Part shown: positions 25,379 to 37,024 of the stretch, piece after piece
How the letters are laid out: every line of letters starts with the position of its first letter
Position numbering within the stretch: position 1 is the first letter of the stretch
Origin: Gigaspora rosea
Taxonomy: Eukaryota; Glomeromycota; Glomeromycetes; Diversisporales; Gigasporaceae
Length of the DNA: 64,000 bases
Direction of reading: 5' to 3'
Assembly: GCA_003550325.1 (NCBI GenBank)
Contig: QKWP01000590.1
Location: 153,698-217,697 of the forward strand
Program-made: the position numbers and the translations under genes
Notes under the pieces: generated by a model
The model's input: only the letters and a program-made list of their open reading frames with translations
What the model was told of the DNA's origin: nothing
Databases searched by the model: none

Positions 25379-25471
25379 ACAATGTCCAATTGATTTCAAT
25401 TTTTTTTGGACATATGTCCAATTAAAATTGGACATATGTTCAAAAAAAATTGAAATCAATTGGACATTGTG
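25379..25471. repeat. 93-bp foldback, 47-bp arms
   Basis: The arms starting TCACAATGTCCAATTGATTT are reverse complements with one mismatch and essentially no loop. It interrupts sequence just upstream of the SINE head at 25483. Confidence 0.85.
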
Positions 25472-25482
25472 ATCTGCTATTC

Positions 25483-26100
25483 CTGGATAGCGTAGTGGTT
25501 AGTGCACCGGGATCATATTTGCAAGGTCGCCGGTTCGAGTCTAGTGGATAACAAAAAAACCATGTTGGGACCACGAATAGCAGGGATCTATAATGAGGCA
25601 TTGAACATTTCTCCCATTTCTGAACATGGTACTACAACAATAATGAGTTCTGTGATATAGTCACGGAGTCATGCGGCATCCAGAAAAGGAAAAAATCTAA
25701 CAAGAAACGTTATAAATATAAGGACCATCCACTATAAAAAAGGAATAAGACAAACAAGAAATAAGACAAAGGTATCGATCGAATTAGGAAGAAACCAGAA
25801 AACTAATGCTATACCAACCAAAAATAGAAGTGGCTCCCGGGGCAGATGAAAAACAGCCGATCTAAATAGCGCACTGGCAGAATATGTAGTTCCTTTAAAA
25901 AGCTACCTAAGATCCGAGAAGTACGGAGCACCGAACGTGATTGACTTGCTGGAGTTAGTAGGGAAAATGGATGATTAGAGGAAGGTATAGATTAGGAAAA
26001 CCCTACTATATATAAAGACCTTTGAAATAATAAGTTAATAAAAAAGCGCCAACAGTGCTTTTGGGTATACTACCAAGGAAATTTAAAAAAAATAAATAAA
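25483..26100 (+). mobile_element. tRNA-headed SINE, plus strand
   Basis: A box TAGCGTAGTGG (25488-25498) and B box GGTTCGAGTCT (25532-25542) match the Pol III type 2 consensus with normal spacing. The body runs to about 26070 and ends in A-rich sequence. A partial duplicate of the head (GGATAGCGCCTAGGTTGGTA) lies just left of the foldback at 25379. No cloverleaf with a paired acceptor stem is visible, so it is not called a tRNA. Confidence 0.65.
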
Positions 26101-26395
26101 TAAATTAATAGTTTAAAAAAATTAAAAATAAAAAAAAATAAAAAATAATTTTTTAAAAAGAACAAGTAAAAAAAAACGAATTAAATAATTAAATAAAAAA
26201 ATAATTTAAAAAAAAATTAAATAAATAAACAAAATTAAAATGATTAAAATAAAAAAAAATAATTTAAAAAAAAAAATTAAATAAATAAAAAAATTATAAC
26301 GATTAAAAAAAAAATAAACAAGACAAATATAAAAAAAAAATAAATAAAAAAAATAAAAATAAAATAAAAAAAATAAAATTAAACTAATTAAAGAA
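26100..26395. repeat. A-rich simple sequence
   Basis: Runs of AAATAAAT, AAAAATTAAATAAAT and AAAATAAAA. Probably the expanded tail of the SINE upstream plus microsatellite growth. Confidence 0.6.
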
Positions 26396-27289
26396 ATACC
26401 ACTCGATTTTGTAAATAAACTAAGTGCATTAGATAAAAATTTAGAGTTAGGGCCTTTATGTTAGAGGCTATAGGATTAGAGTGATATTTACTATAAATAA
26501 AATTTTATTTTCATCATTTTTAATTAGTGCATCAAGATCAATTTAATTATTAGTTTTTGTATATTTTTGCTTTTTTCTTTTTTTTTCTTTTGTATGTGTT
26601 GGGATTTGTTGGGCTAATCCAGAATAGTCTAGGAGTTTGTATTACAGACTATATAAATTTAGATATAATGATTTAATTTTTAGCAAATTAGGCTAAATTT
26701 GTATATAATAATTGAATTTTTAGCAAATTTACTTAATTTTAGAAGTAGCAAACATCTTCAAATTTATGCAAATCATTTATAACCTATATTAGAAATATCC
26801 GGGGTCCTATCTTCCTTATCTAACCTCTAGGACAAGAAGTATTAAATCCAAACCTATATGAACATCAAATATTCTAAAAAAAAAGGAAATATAAAAAAGA
26901 GAGTAATACTACCTAGGGGTTAGTAAAACAACTCCAATATTATACAAGTATAATAGTAATATAAAAATTGTCATTTTATATGAAAATCATATAAATTCAT
27001 ATATATTGTGTTTGATTGGTCAAAGTCTTGATTGTTAATTTTTTTTAGAAATAACCTGTTACCAGGATTTTTTTTCGAAACTCAAAATAGACAAAAGCAA
27101 ATAATTAATCATAAAGAACTTTTATAGCTGCTCTTTTATTGTTAAAAAAACTGAATCATATATTCATATAAAATAAAAAAAAACGAAAGTAAAAGATTAT
27201 ACACACAACTCAAAGCCTATAAACTGTTTCAAACTGTCTTTATTTTAGTTACTCAAAGTCAAACTAGTTAGAGTTAATATAAGGTTTTA

Positions 27290-28172
27290 TTTTTTTATAG
27301 TAGCGAAATCTTTCGAAAGATCTTATGAATTTGTGAAATTTTTTGAAAGAACTTGCAAACTATAGGTTTCGAAATATTTCAGAATTAATTTCAAAAATAC
27401 TTTAGTTCGAAATAATTCGAAATATTTTTAAAATATTTTAGATCTAAGCTAAATGAGTATATCTGTAATCTGTTCATACCAAGGATATTGGACTATATTT
27501 TCAAAATATTTAAAATATTTCGAAATATTTCGAAATTTTGTATGATATTACAAGATCAGATTAGATCTTTTATAAATTAAATCTTTTTCGTTTTGTTTTT
27601 TGATTTCAGTTTGTTTTTCTTTTATTTATTTATTTTTTTAATTTTTTTCACACTTTACAAAAATTAGCTTTTGCAAAAAAACCAACAACTATTCAGCATT
27701 TTGCAAGAACACCAATTTGACTTTGCCACCAACTCTGATTTTTGACACTTTGCAAGACACACTGATTTCTCTAGCAATTTCTAAATTTCCAAGAATGCTT
27801 CTTTGAAGAGATAATTTAGTTTGGTACAAGTTTTTGCAAATTTTTGCAAAGTTTTGCTTTATTTATTTTTTGTTTAAAAATTTTTAATTTTTAATTTTTT
27901 TTTAAAAATTTTTTTATTAATTTATTTTATTCTGGCACTTTGTGAGAACACAAACTTCTCTAGCACTTTGCAAGAACATACTAGATTTCTCTAGCCTATT
28001 TTTTAGAAGTGTTTAGAAAAAAGAGAGAAATGAAGGTGATAGTCAAAACAAAAGAGATAGCTAAAGCAAAAACGATAGTTAAAACAAAGAAGCAAAAATA
28101 ATAGCTAACTGTGGAGTGTGTGAAAATAAGTATATAGAGTTAGTTTATTATTTTTTCTTCTACAAATAGTAA
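27290..28172 (+). repeat. Dispersed repeat R2, plus copy, left part
   Basis: Characterised by TTTCGAAATATTTCGAAA runs followed by many CACTTTGCAAGAACA motifs in T-rich sequence. Continues after the inserted element at 29780 (ATGGAATTAGATGCAACAAA). An inverted copy lies at 31853-32832; others at 38100-39255 (plus) and 46283-47220 (minus). No protein recognised. Confidence 0.65.
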
Positions 28173-28299
28173 GGGAGCTTCCAGAAATCAGCTGATTTCT
28201 GGGTAGGTGGGTTAGCTGAAGTATTAGGTGTAATTCCAGCCAAAAAATTTCAAAATTCCGGCCAAAGTTGCGAAATTATTTTTGACCAAAATTATAAAT

Positions 28300-29315
28300 T
28301 TATTAATAATATTTAATAATTAATAACTTTTGATCTACTAAACCAAATTTGATAATTCAATTACCAAAATGATCCTTTCAACGAGAGGATTTTAATGAGA
28401 CCAAAATTGTTAAAATCTAATCACAGAATCCTGTGATCGAAATAGATTTGTTTTTTTTTTTTTTTATTAAAGTGCCTGTCTTGGGACTTAGGAATTTTAT
28501 TCAAGATATTAGGGCCATTGGTATCCTCTAGGGGAATACCAGCATTTGTTACATAGACAAGAATACATCTAGCCACACGTACACTTTTGGTGTCTAATTT
28601 AAGTGGTCCGCCCAAGGGTTTCACACTAGCTGCCATACCTGCAACCCAACTACAGGAATTGCCTTTTTAAACCCTCTGATCCTAGACGAGGATACATCTA
28701 GCCACATGTACACTTTTGGTGTCTAATTTAAGTGGTCCACCCAAGGGTTCCATACTAGCTGCCATACCTGCAACCAAAATAAATTTGTGTTACTATAAAA
28801 GTTTTATAATTTATTAAATAATTATAACCCATTTATAGTAATACAAATTTATTTCATTCTTAGGATCCTGTGATTGGATTTTAACGATTTTGGCTTGCTA
28901 GAATCCTCTTATTGAGAGGATCATTTTGGTAGTAAAATCATCGAAATTGGCCTAGTAGATCAGAAGTTATTAACAATTAAATATTAATTGTTAATTGTTA
29001 ATACTTCTGATCTACTAGGCAAATTTCAATAATTTTACTACCAAAATGATCCTCTCAATAAGAGGATTCTAACAAGCCCAAAATCGTTAAAATCCAATTA
29101 CAGAATCCTAAAATTAAAATAAATTTGTATTACTATAAATAGGTTATATAATTTTTAATAAATTATAGAACTTTTATAGTAATACAAATTAATTCTAATC
29201 ACAGGATTTTGTGATTGGATTTTAACAATTTTGGGCTCACTAGAATCCTCTCGTTGAGAGGATCATTCTGGTAGTTGAATCATCAAATTTGGTCCAGTAG
29301 ATCAAAAGTTATTTA
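28300..29315. repeat. Two M2 palindromes in tandem
   Basis: Units about 28310-28975 (interrupted by a SINE) and about 29005-29315. Each arm reads TTTGATCTACTRGNCCAAAT, TACCAAAATGATCCTYTCAA, then an AATCCAATTACAGAATCCT-like block toward the centre. Confidence 0.7.
28452..28776 (-). mobile_element. SINE-like retroposon with poly-A and target duplication
   Basis: On the minus strand the element ends in an A-tract (the T run at 28452-28465). Flanks AAATAGATTTG (28441-28451) and AAATAAATTTG (28777-28787) are an 11-bp target duplication with one mismatch. A 5' segment of about 90 bp (GCAGGTATGGCAGCTAGTRT...) is present twice. A minus-strand ORF begins in the second copy (MAASVKPLGGPLKLD) and runs to the A tract; it may be a retroposed transcript fragment. 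Source gene not recognised. Confidence 0.7.
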
Positions 29316-29653
29316 CAGTCAGACCTCCATAAATGCAACCTCCATAAATGCAATACCTCTCTAAATGCATGTTTTTTTCTATTCAGTAAAATGTTATTAG
29401 TGCTAAATGCACATTCTATATTCTGTAAATGCACGTTTTTGAATACATTTTATATTACACTAACCTCTCTAAATGCACATAGCCAATCAAATTTTAGTAT
29501 TTAAGATAGGTTATACAGTTTTAGTAGAAGTTATACAAACTTGATAATCTAATTTTTAAAGCTGCAATTTAATTGACTCTTTCTAAATGCAAACCTCCCT
29601 AAATGCACGTTGTAGGCTTGTTCCTACAAATTGCATTTATGGAGGGTTGACTG
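29316..29653. mobile_element. 338-bp pogo/Tigger-like MITE, TA duplication
   Basis: Ends CAGTCAGACCTCCATAAATG / mirror with two mismatches, flanked by TA. AAATGCA is repeated many times internally (CTCTCTAAATGCACAT...). Inserted at the edge of an M2 palindrome. Confidence 0.8.
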
Positions 29654-29984
29654 TACTATTAATGTTATATTTAACTTTTTAATAATTGTAAAATCTGATT
29701 GGCTAATTGGAGTATCAGGTGTGGGTGAGTGGGGGTAGGCTTATAGTAAACAAAAATCAGCTGATTTCTGAAAGCTCCCTAATGGAATTAGATGCAACAA
29801 AGTGCAAAAGTATTTAAAATAATATATAGTAATGTAAAAGGATACTATAAAAATGTATAATATATAATAAAATATATAATATTTATTAAAATATATGTTT
29901 AATTTAAAAATGTAATATACATAATATATAATGATAATAATAAAAAAATATAAAATTCAAAAAAAATAAAAACTTATTTAAACA

Positions 29985-30780
29985 ACAATCACCTGGACCA
30001 AATTTTCCGACGGAAGAAAACAAAAAATTTTTTGTTGGAGAGTCGCTTATACATTAAGTATAGTAGAATAATACAGGAATATGGTTTTTATAAAGATCAA
30101 CTTTCTATTCGGGGACTCCTTTGTATATTCAGCATGCAAGCCAAAAGCGTCTTCTTACAAGATAACTAGCAGAAGGTGGCACTCTTGTATGAGAAATTTT
30201 GGTGGAAGTTCATAAAAAGAATATCTGTTAACAAAGTAACCTGTGGTAAAACAACGGGGAACAACAAAAAAATAATAAGTTTTTTAACTACATACTCTTT
30301 TAAATTTGCTACAAGCGACGTTTTCCATCCTTTTGGACTTTTCGAAATTTCTAAAAAGTGGGATTCAGTTTACTACCTCCAAAAGATCGGCAGTGTTTAC
30401 TTCTTCTAATTTGGGAATGCACCTACCAAATCAGGATCAAGTTAGGAGTGAATCTCTCAAGATAAACAAAAAATGACCTGTGAGATGTTTTGGAGAAAAT
30501 CCAAAATGAAATTTCTTTCTAGAATATTCTTTTAGGCATAGTCTTTTTTCTCTTATATGTACATATAATACTTTGGCAAGGCATTTCCTTGCGCAGTATT
30601 ATATAATTTTTATCACTAGCTAGTATCGTTTTTTCTTTCTTTTGTTTTTTCTTTTTCTATTTTCACGTGTCAGGATTAGCTTCTTTTCTTTGTTTTTTCT
30701 TTTTTGTATTAGTTTTTTCTTTTTGTGTAGTCCGTTTTTTTGGTAGTTTCTTTTTACTTTCACCTTTTTCATTTGCCCTT
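29985..30780 (+). repeat. Dispersed repeat R1, plus copy
   Basis: Aligns at its start with 18095-18400 and at 30355-30445 with 39580-39680. The block CTCCAAAAGATCGGCAGTGT is the best conserved. A 77-codon ORF at 30176 is not preserved in sister copies. Confidence 0.6.
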
Positions 30781-31059
30781 TATGAAGAAGAAAGAATTTT
30801 AAGAAAAAGAGTACGATTCTGACATGGCATTAGCAAACTGGTCAGTGATGTTTGGAAATCAAGTCCCAACAAGTATTGGGACCCTGACAGAGACGAATTT
30901 GTGAATAGCAGGTCGCACCTGGGTACTTTTGTATCGAGTGAGTCTTTATTTGGTTGTAATTTGATATACTGTATACGTACTTCGGTATGAACACTAGTCA
31001 CTATGCATTTACTAAGAAATAAAGGCAAGATTGTCCAGACTAAAAAAAAAATATATATA

Positions 31060-31380
31060 TATATAATTTTATATTAAATTGCGAAAATTTTAAAAAATTT
31101 TAAAATTTTGCAAATTATTGCGAAATATTGTGAAATATTACAGATTTACACGATAATATGTAAAATATTACCTCCTGTAATCTCTAAAGAGGATAATTAA
31201 ATAGAGGTTTACATTTTTTTATTTGGTCTATTTCACAATATTTACAATATAATTTGACCTTTTAGAGAGTCACAAGAGGTAATATTTCATATATTATCGC
31301 AATATTTTGCAATATTTCACAAAATTTTAAAATTTTTTAAAATTTTCGCAATTTAATATAAAATTTTATATTTTTTTATC
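31060..31380. repeat. Inverted repeat, about 140-bp arms
   Basis: ATAATTTTATATTAAATTGC at the left matches the reverse complement at the right. The inner arms share AATATTACCTCYTGTR. A similar sequence occurs next to R2 at 40620-40960 and 42597-42940. Confidence 0.7.
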
Positions 31381-31452
31381 ATCAATATACATTATATATA
31401 TTATATTTTTAAATTAAATATATATTTTAATAAACATTATATATTTTATTAT

Positions 31453-31820
31453 ACGGTTTTACTAAATCACACCACTGGTGCTCAACACTACAATGATTTT
31501 TACCAATCAAATTTTTTAAATGCAATGTAATGTAAAGATCAGGTGTAATATAAAATTTTTGTTGTTTTGTTATTTTTTTTAAAACAATACCTTCTAACTC
31601 AAAATTTTATCTATGAAACCACCTTTTTTTTTTAAAAAAAAACCCCCCTTGCGAAATTTTACTATATACTATGCCTCACCCTAACCCTAACTATCAACTC
31701 TAATTCAACATTTATCAACTTTAACTTTTGTTTATTTTTTTTTTTGTTTATTTTTTTGATATTGATCTTCACATTATACCGCATACTGGTGTTGAACACC
31801 AGTGGTGTGATTTAGTCCTA
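31453..31820. mobile_element. Variable-hairpin element, copy B
   Basis: The ends read ACGGTTTTACTAAATCACAC and mirror. The terminal hairpin at the right end is ACTGGTGTT-GAACACCAGT. Core: GATCAGGTGTAATATAAAAT, TCTATGAAACCACC and CACCCTAACCCTAAC. Closest relative is 54167-54533. Confidence 0.8.
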
Positions 31821-31852
31821 TGTTATTATATATTATATTTTAATTATTATAC

Positions 31853-32832
31853 ATTTTTTACAGTATTATTTTTATATTACTACATATTATTTTAACTACT
31901 TTTGCACTTTGTCGCATCTAATTCCATTACTATTTGTAGAAAAAAAATAAAAAACTAACTCTATACACTTATTTTCTACATCCTACAGTTAGCTATTATT
32001 TTTGTTTTTTTGTTCTAACTATCATTTTTGCTTCAGCTATCTCTTTTGTTTTGACTATCACCTTCATTTCTCTCTTTTTTCTAAAAACTTTTAAAAAATA
32101 GGCTAGAGAAATTTAGTATGTTCTTGCAAAGTGCTAGAGAAGTTAGTGTTCTCACAAAGTGCCAAAATAAAATAAATTAATAAAAAAAGTTTAAAAAAAA
32201 AACCAAAAAACAAAAAATGTCAAACAAAAAAATAAATAAAGCGAAACCTTGCAAAAATTTGCAAAAACTTGTGCTAAACTAAATCATCTCTTTAAAGAAG
32301 CATTTTTGAAAATTTAGAAATGCCAGAGAAATTAGTTGTGTTTTTGCAAAGTGTCAGAAGTCTGAGTTGGCGTACAAAGTCAAATTGGTGTTCTTACAAA
32401 GTGCCGAATAGTTGTTGGTTTTCTTGCAAAAGACTAGTGTTTTTGTAAAGTGTAAAAAAAATTAAAAAAATAAATAAATGAAAAAACAAAATGAAACCAA
32501 AAAATAAAATGAAAAAAACTAAATTATAAAGATCTAATCTAATTTTGTAATATCACACAAAATTTCAAAATATTTCGAAATATTTTGAAATATTTTGAAA
32601 ATATAGTCCAATATATCCAATATGCTCTTGATATGACCCAGGTTACAGATATACTGATTCAGCTTGATTTCTCAGATCTAAAATAATTGAAAATATTTCG
32701 AATTAGTTCGAAATAAAATATTTCAAAAAATAAAAATATTTTTTGCGAAATATTTCGAATTATATTGCAGTTCGCCAAAAAATTTCACAGGTTGCAGAAT
32801 CTTTCAAAAAATTTCACCACTATAAATTTGCT
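31853..32832 (-). repeat. Dispersed repeat R2, minus copy (carries empty site)
   Basis: Reverse complement of 27300-28172 joined to 29780-29850. TTA at 31927-31929 marks the uninterrupted target of the 28173-29779 element. Confidence 0.7.
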
Positions 32833-32842
32833 AATAATATTT

Positions 32843-33660
32843 GGGCGTTATTTTATGGCGACCCGTTGCCATAGCGACCCCGTGATCGACCAATCAAATT
32901 CAATCACGTGAATCATGTAATCACATGATTCACGTGATCGAATTTGATTGGTCGATCACATATACTTCTATTAATGTATTAAAAAAAATAAACTTAAATT
33001 AATTTATTAAAAAAAAAAAATAAACGAACGACAAAACTTAAATTAATTTATTAAAAAAAATAAACGATCGACGAAACTTAAATTAATTTATTAATAAAAA
33101 AAAAATGAAATCGTAATACAGATATAATAGCAAAACAAAAAAAACACAACGCAATATAATACAGAAAACTCATTAATGGCAACTCTAGTACTCCAAAGCA
33201 GTACACGACACCAACGATGGCAGCACAAATGACTAAAAAAAAAGTTAGTTTTTAATAACTAAAAAAAAAAAACTAACAAAAAAAAACTTAATTTAGAAAT
33301 TCTGATTCAGGACCTATTTTATATCCAGTCGCCATTTCCAAATGAAATACCACGGCGATACAATACCTAAGAAAAAAACCAATTTATATATATGCATAAA
33401 AAAAAAAAAATACAAAAAAAAATACTTATTTTAAAGACAGTCCAGGTTTAATTTTGTATTTAGTTGTCATTTTTTAAACGAAATACCTAAAAAAAAGAAA
33501 AAAGTTAAAAATAGAACTTTTAAAAAAAAAAACAAAAAAAAGTAATGCTTATCATAAAACTAGCCTATTCAGTCTTCAGTCTATGCCTCCACTTCTTGAA
33601 ATCTAACCTACCTGATCCAAATGCAAACGAAACTATATATACATAAAAAAAAAAAAAAAA

Positions 33661-33710
<50 letters not shown>

Positions 33711-34004
33711 CTTTAAAATGTTCCAACAGTAACGAGTTCCAAAAAAAAACCAACCTCTACGAAATGGTCGGGCTCTAAAAAAAAAACTGCTCTTCGAAAT
33801 GGTCTAATGGCGACTAACGGTCTAATGGTGACGGGCACCAAAAAAAACAAACTCTTCGAAATGGTCTAACGGCGACGGGCTCCAAAAAAAAAAACAATGA
33901 TTATTAAGCAATGATCTTTGTTTATATATAATTGCCAATCTAAAAAAATGATTGGTCGATCATATAGGGGTCGCATAGCGATGGGTCGCTATTGTATTTT
34001 TGCC
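32843..34004. mobile_element. 1.16-kb Mutator-type non-autonomous element, 9-bp duplication
   Basis: The imperfect TIRs (GGGCGTTATTTTATGGCGACCC at left) share GCGACCC, then CGACCC.TGATCGACCAATCA-type sequence. ATAATATTT is duplicated at 32834-32842 and 34005-34013. The interior is A-rich on the plus strand, with runs up to about 45 A near 33661-33708 and a minisatellite around TTCGAAATGGTCTAAYGGCG (33715-33895). No transposase. Confidence 0.75.
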
Positions 34005-34221
34005 ATAATATTTTATCTTAATATTATATACATATTGAAGCGTCTCTTTAACTAATTTACAAAGTATAGTTTGTTCAGTATATATAGAGTTAGTAATAAG
34101 ATTGTATTTAACAATTTCAATTATTGTTAAAGAAGTGAATTTTGTTTCTGCGAATACCAATATGTATGCAATTTCTATATAAACCTACCAACTAGTGGCA
34201 ATAGAGTATAGCAATAACATA

Positions 34222-34480
34222 TGGGAGTGAGTCAGTAGAAAAGGGACAAATTTTTTCTAAGTAAAAGTTTTCTTGACTTTAAGCTTAAATATCTTCACAA
34301 CTATCTTAATAAATTTAATAATTTTTTTTTATTTTAATTCTATATAATTTCAAGATTAAAATAAAAAAATTTTTAGCAAATTTGATTAAATAGTTGTTAA
34401 AATATTTTAATTTAAAAATTAAAAAAAATTTTACTAAAAATGATTTGTCCTTTTTCTACTGACTTACCACTATATGTTGA
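34222..34480. mobile_element. MITE of the CAGTAGAAA family
   Basis: Left GAGTCAGTAGAAAAGGGACA mirrors the right TGTCCTTTTTCTACTGACTT. The interior is one palindromic unit of the type amplified at 0.3-2.7 kb (AAATATCTTCACAACTATCT...AATAAATTTAATAATTTTTT). Links the arrays to this MITE family. Confidence 0.75.
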
Positions 34481-34619
34481 ACCAGTACTTGGTTATTATT
34501 GCTAAAAGATTAGTTAGTATAGTATCGCAAATTTTTTATTATCAATCTATTTGATTATTACACAAAATTATGCATGACATTTTATTAGCTATATATATCA
34601 TATAAGTTGGCACCTGTAG

Positions 34620-35190
34620 TTTTACTAACCTCTAAATACTACAAAACCTACACGATATCCAAATGTAAACAAATATAAATAAGAATAAACAAAAAACAAA
34701 AAGAAAAAAAATAAAATTGATATCATTTATAAGAACTAGTTTAAAAAATTATATGGACTGCATAAAGCATTTACCAAAGTACTATATTTACATATAGAGA
34801 AGAAATGATAGAAAGATACATACTAAGACTAAACTAAAACTACGTTAGTGTCAGAATATATCATAAAAAATTTCTTTTCAGTTCAGTTTTTATATGTCCA
34901 CGTAACTTTTATTGTTTGTTTTAAATGAATTCAAAACACACTTGTAACTTGATCCAATTTGGTAGTCATTTTTCCAATTTGAAAGGAGTAAACACTGCCA
35001 ATTTTTTGGAGAGATAAACTAAATTTATTACTTTTTGGCAAAATTTCGAAATATTTCAAGAAGTAATGAGAAAAAGCCTAGGAGGTACCAAATATAAAGG
35101 AGTTAGTAGGTGTTACACTGAACATAATAACGCATTTCAAAATTAAACTCTAGGCAGTGACCACTACTTCTTTGCTTACATCAGCAAATT
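34620..35190 (-). repeat. Dispersed repeat R1, minus copy
   Basis: Reverse complement of about 39430-39970. Shared: GATCCAATTTGGTAG, GTAAACACTGCCAATTTTTT and, at the far end, CTACAAAACCTACACGA. Confidence 0.6.
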
Positions 35191-36026
35191 TATAATAGTA
35201 TAATCTTATGTAAGGTCTTATGAACCGTAATATAAGCAAAATATTACATAATATATTTCAAAATATTTCAAAATATCAAATTTTCGAAATATTACGAAAG
35301 TAATTTCGAAATATTTTGAAATATGTTACGAAATATTTCGAACCCTTTCAAAATATTTTAGGACTAGAAAACCAAACTGAATTAGTAGATTTGTAACCTG
35401 GATCGCACATTAGACTGATTTTTCGAAATAGTTCAAAATAGTTCAATGATGTTCAAATTCTGTAATACAAGATCAGATTAGATCGTTTGTTTATAATTAT
35501 ATCTTCTATTTTGTTTTGTTTTCAATTTTTAATTGTAACGATATATAACGATTAACAAATCTTTAATGATTACATAGTGTTTTAACCACATCAAAAAATT
35601 TTAACCTAAATTACCAGGTAAAAAAAAAAAAAAGTTCAAAATCTCTTAAGCCCATTTGATCCGTAAGCTACCAAGGATCATAAAAATATATTTCACAAAA
35701 TGTGCCAAAAAACTTAAAAAAAAAAAAAAAAAAGACATTTTTGTACTCTTCCTCCCTTTTACCTCACTCTTTTTTTTCACTCTTTTTTTTTTCTCTTTTT
35801 TTTTTCTCTTTTTTTTTCACTTTCTTTTTCTTTTCTCTCTCTTTTTTTTTTCTTTTTTTTTTCTCTTTCTTTTTTTAATATTTCGAATACTTTTGAAATA
35901 TTTTAGGACGATCTGTAAGGGGGCTTCCAGAAATTACATAATATTTTGTTACTAATAAATTTTAAAATTTTACCCCATCCACCCACACCTGATACTCTAT
36001 TAGCCAATCAAATTTTATATTTGGAT

Positions 36027-36338
36027 AAGTTTAATGCTCACTAGTGGTGAACTTCACCAATCCAATAAGAATTAAGGATCAGGTGCAACATGCAAAACGA
36101 TTTTGTGTAACAGAAATAAGAATTTTTTAAAAATCGCTTCTAACTAAAAATTTTGTTTATGAAGCTACTTTTTTTTATGCAAAAAAAAAATTTCTTGTAA
36201 AATTTTGGTATAAACTATACCCCTGCCCATCCCAGTTCTTACTCTCACCCTAATATTAAAGAGATTTAATTTTTATTTGTTTTGCTATGTATAGATGGAT
36301 AATTATCGGTGAATTTCACCACTGGTGAATGCTAAATT
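36027..36338. mobile_element. Variable-hairpin element, copy C
   Basis: The ends TTTAATGCTCACTAGTGGTG and mirror hold the hairpin GGTGAAMTTCACC. Core: GGATCAGGTGCAACATG, TTTATGAAGC, GTAAAATTTTGGTATAAACT and TCACCCTAATATTAAAGAG. Confidence 0.75.
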
Positions 36339-36404
36339 AATTCTTTATATTTTTTAAAATTTATTCATATGTTTTAATTTATGCAATTGATAATAACTAT
36401 TTCT

Positions 36405-37022
36405 CTACTGGACCAATTTAGATGATTTAACTACCAAAATATTCGTCTCACTGAGACGATTCTAACAAGCCCAAAATTGTCAAAATCCAATTACAGGGTC
36501 CCATAATCATTCAACTTTTGTGTAATTTTAATAGTGATTTTTTAGAATCACAAGTAAATTTCTTTAATATTGAATAGCTTTTGATCCACTAGCCCTTTTT
36601 GGATGATTTAACTACCAAAATGTTCGTCTCAGTGAGACGATTCTAACAAGCCCAAAATTGCTAAATTCTAATTACAGGATCCCAAGATCAATAAAGATTT
36701 GTAATGTTAGACAAGCAATAAAATCTTTATCGATCTTGGAATCCTGTGATTGGAATTTAGCGATTTTGGGCTTGTTAGAATCGTCTTACTGAGATGAACA
36801 TTTTGGTAGTTAAATAATCCAAAACGGGCTAGTGGATCAAAACATATTCAATATTAAATAAATTTACTTAGTGATTCTAAAAAATCACTATTATAATTAC
36901 ACAAAAGCTGAATGATCTTGGGACCCTGTGATTAGATTTTAACAATTTTGGGCTTGTTAGAATCGTTTTAGTGAGACGAACATTTTGGTAGTTAAATCAT
37001 CTAAATTGGTCTATTAGATCAA
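36405..37022. repeat. Concentric M2 palindromes (one inside another)
   Basis: The outer arms begin at CTACTGGACCAATTTAGATG and end at ATCTAAATTGGTCTATTAGA. The inner complete palindrome, 36575-36852, sits at the middle of the outer one. Arms of both share ACCAAAATRTTCGTCTCA and AACAAGCCCAAAATTG. Confidence 0.75.
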
Positions 37023-37024
37023 TA

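Larger units (their letters stand above)
28173..29779. mobile_element. 1.6-kb Harbinger-type element with nested insertions
   Basis: TIRs GGGAGCTTYCAGAAATCAGC at both ends, with TAA duplicated at 28170-28172 and 29780-29782. The inverted R2 copy at 31927-31929 holds the uninterrupted site with one TAA, direct evidence of insertion. Inside are two M2 palindromes, a poly-A SINE (28452-28776) and a pogo-like MITE (29316-29653). Confidence 0.85.

Noticed and set aside
25483..25560. Possible tRNA gene
   Set aside because: Box A and box B are good, but no acceptor stem pairs and the body continues into a dispersed-type, A-rich 3' end, so it is a SINE head.
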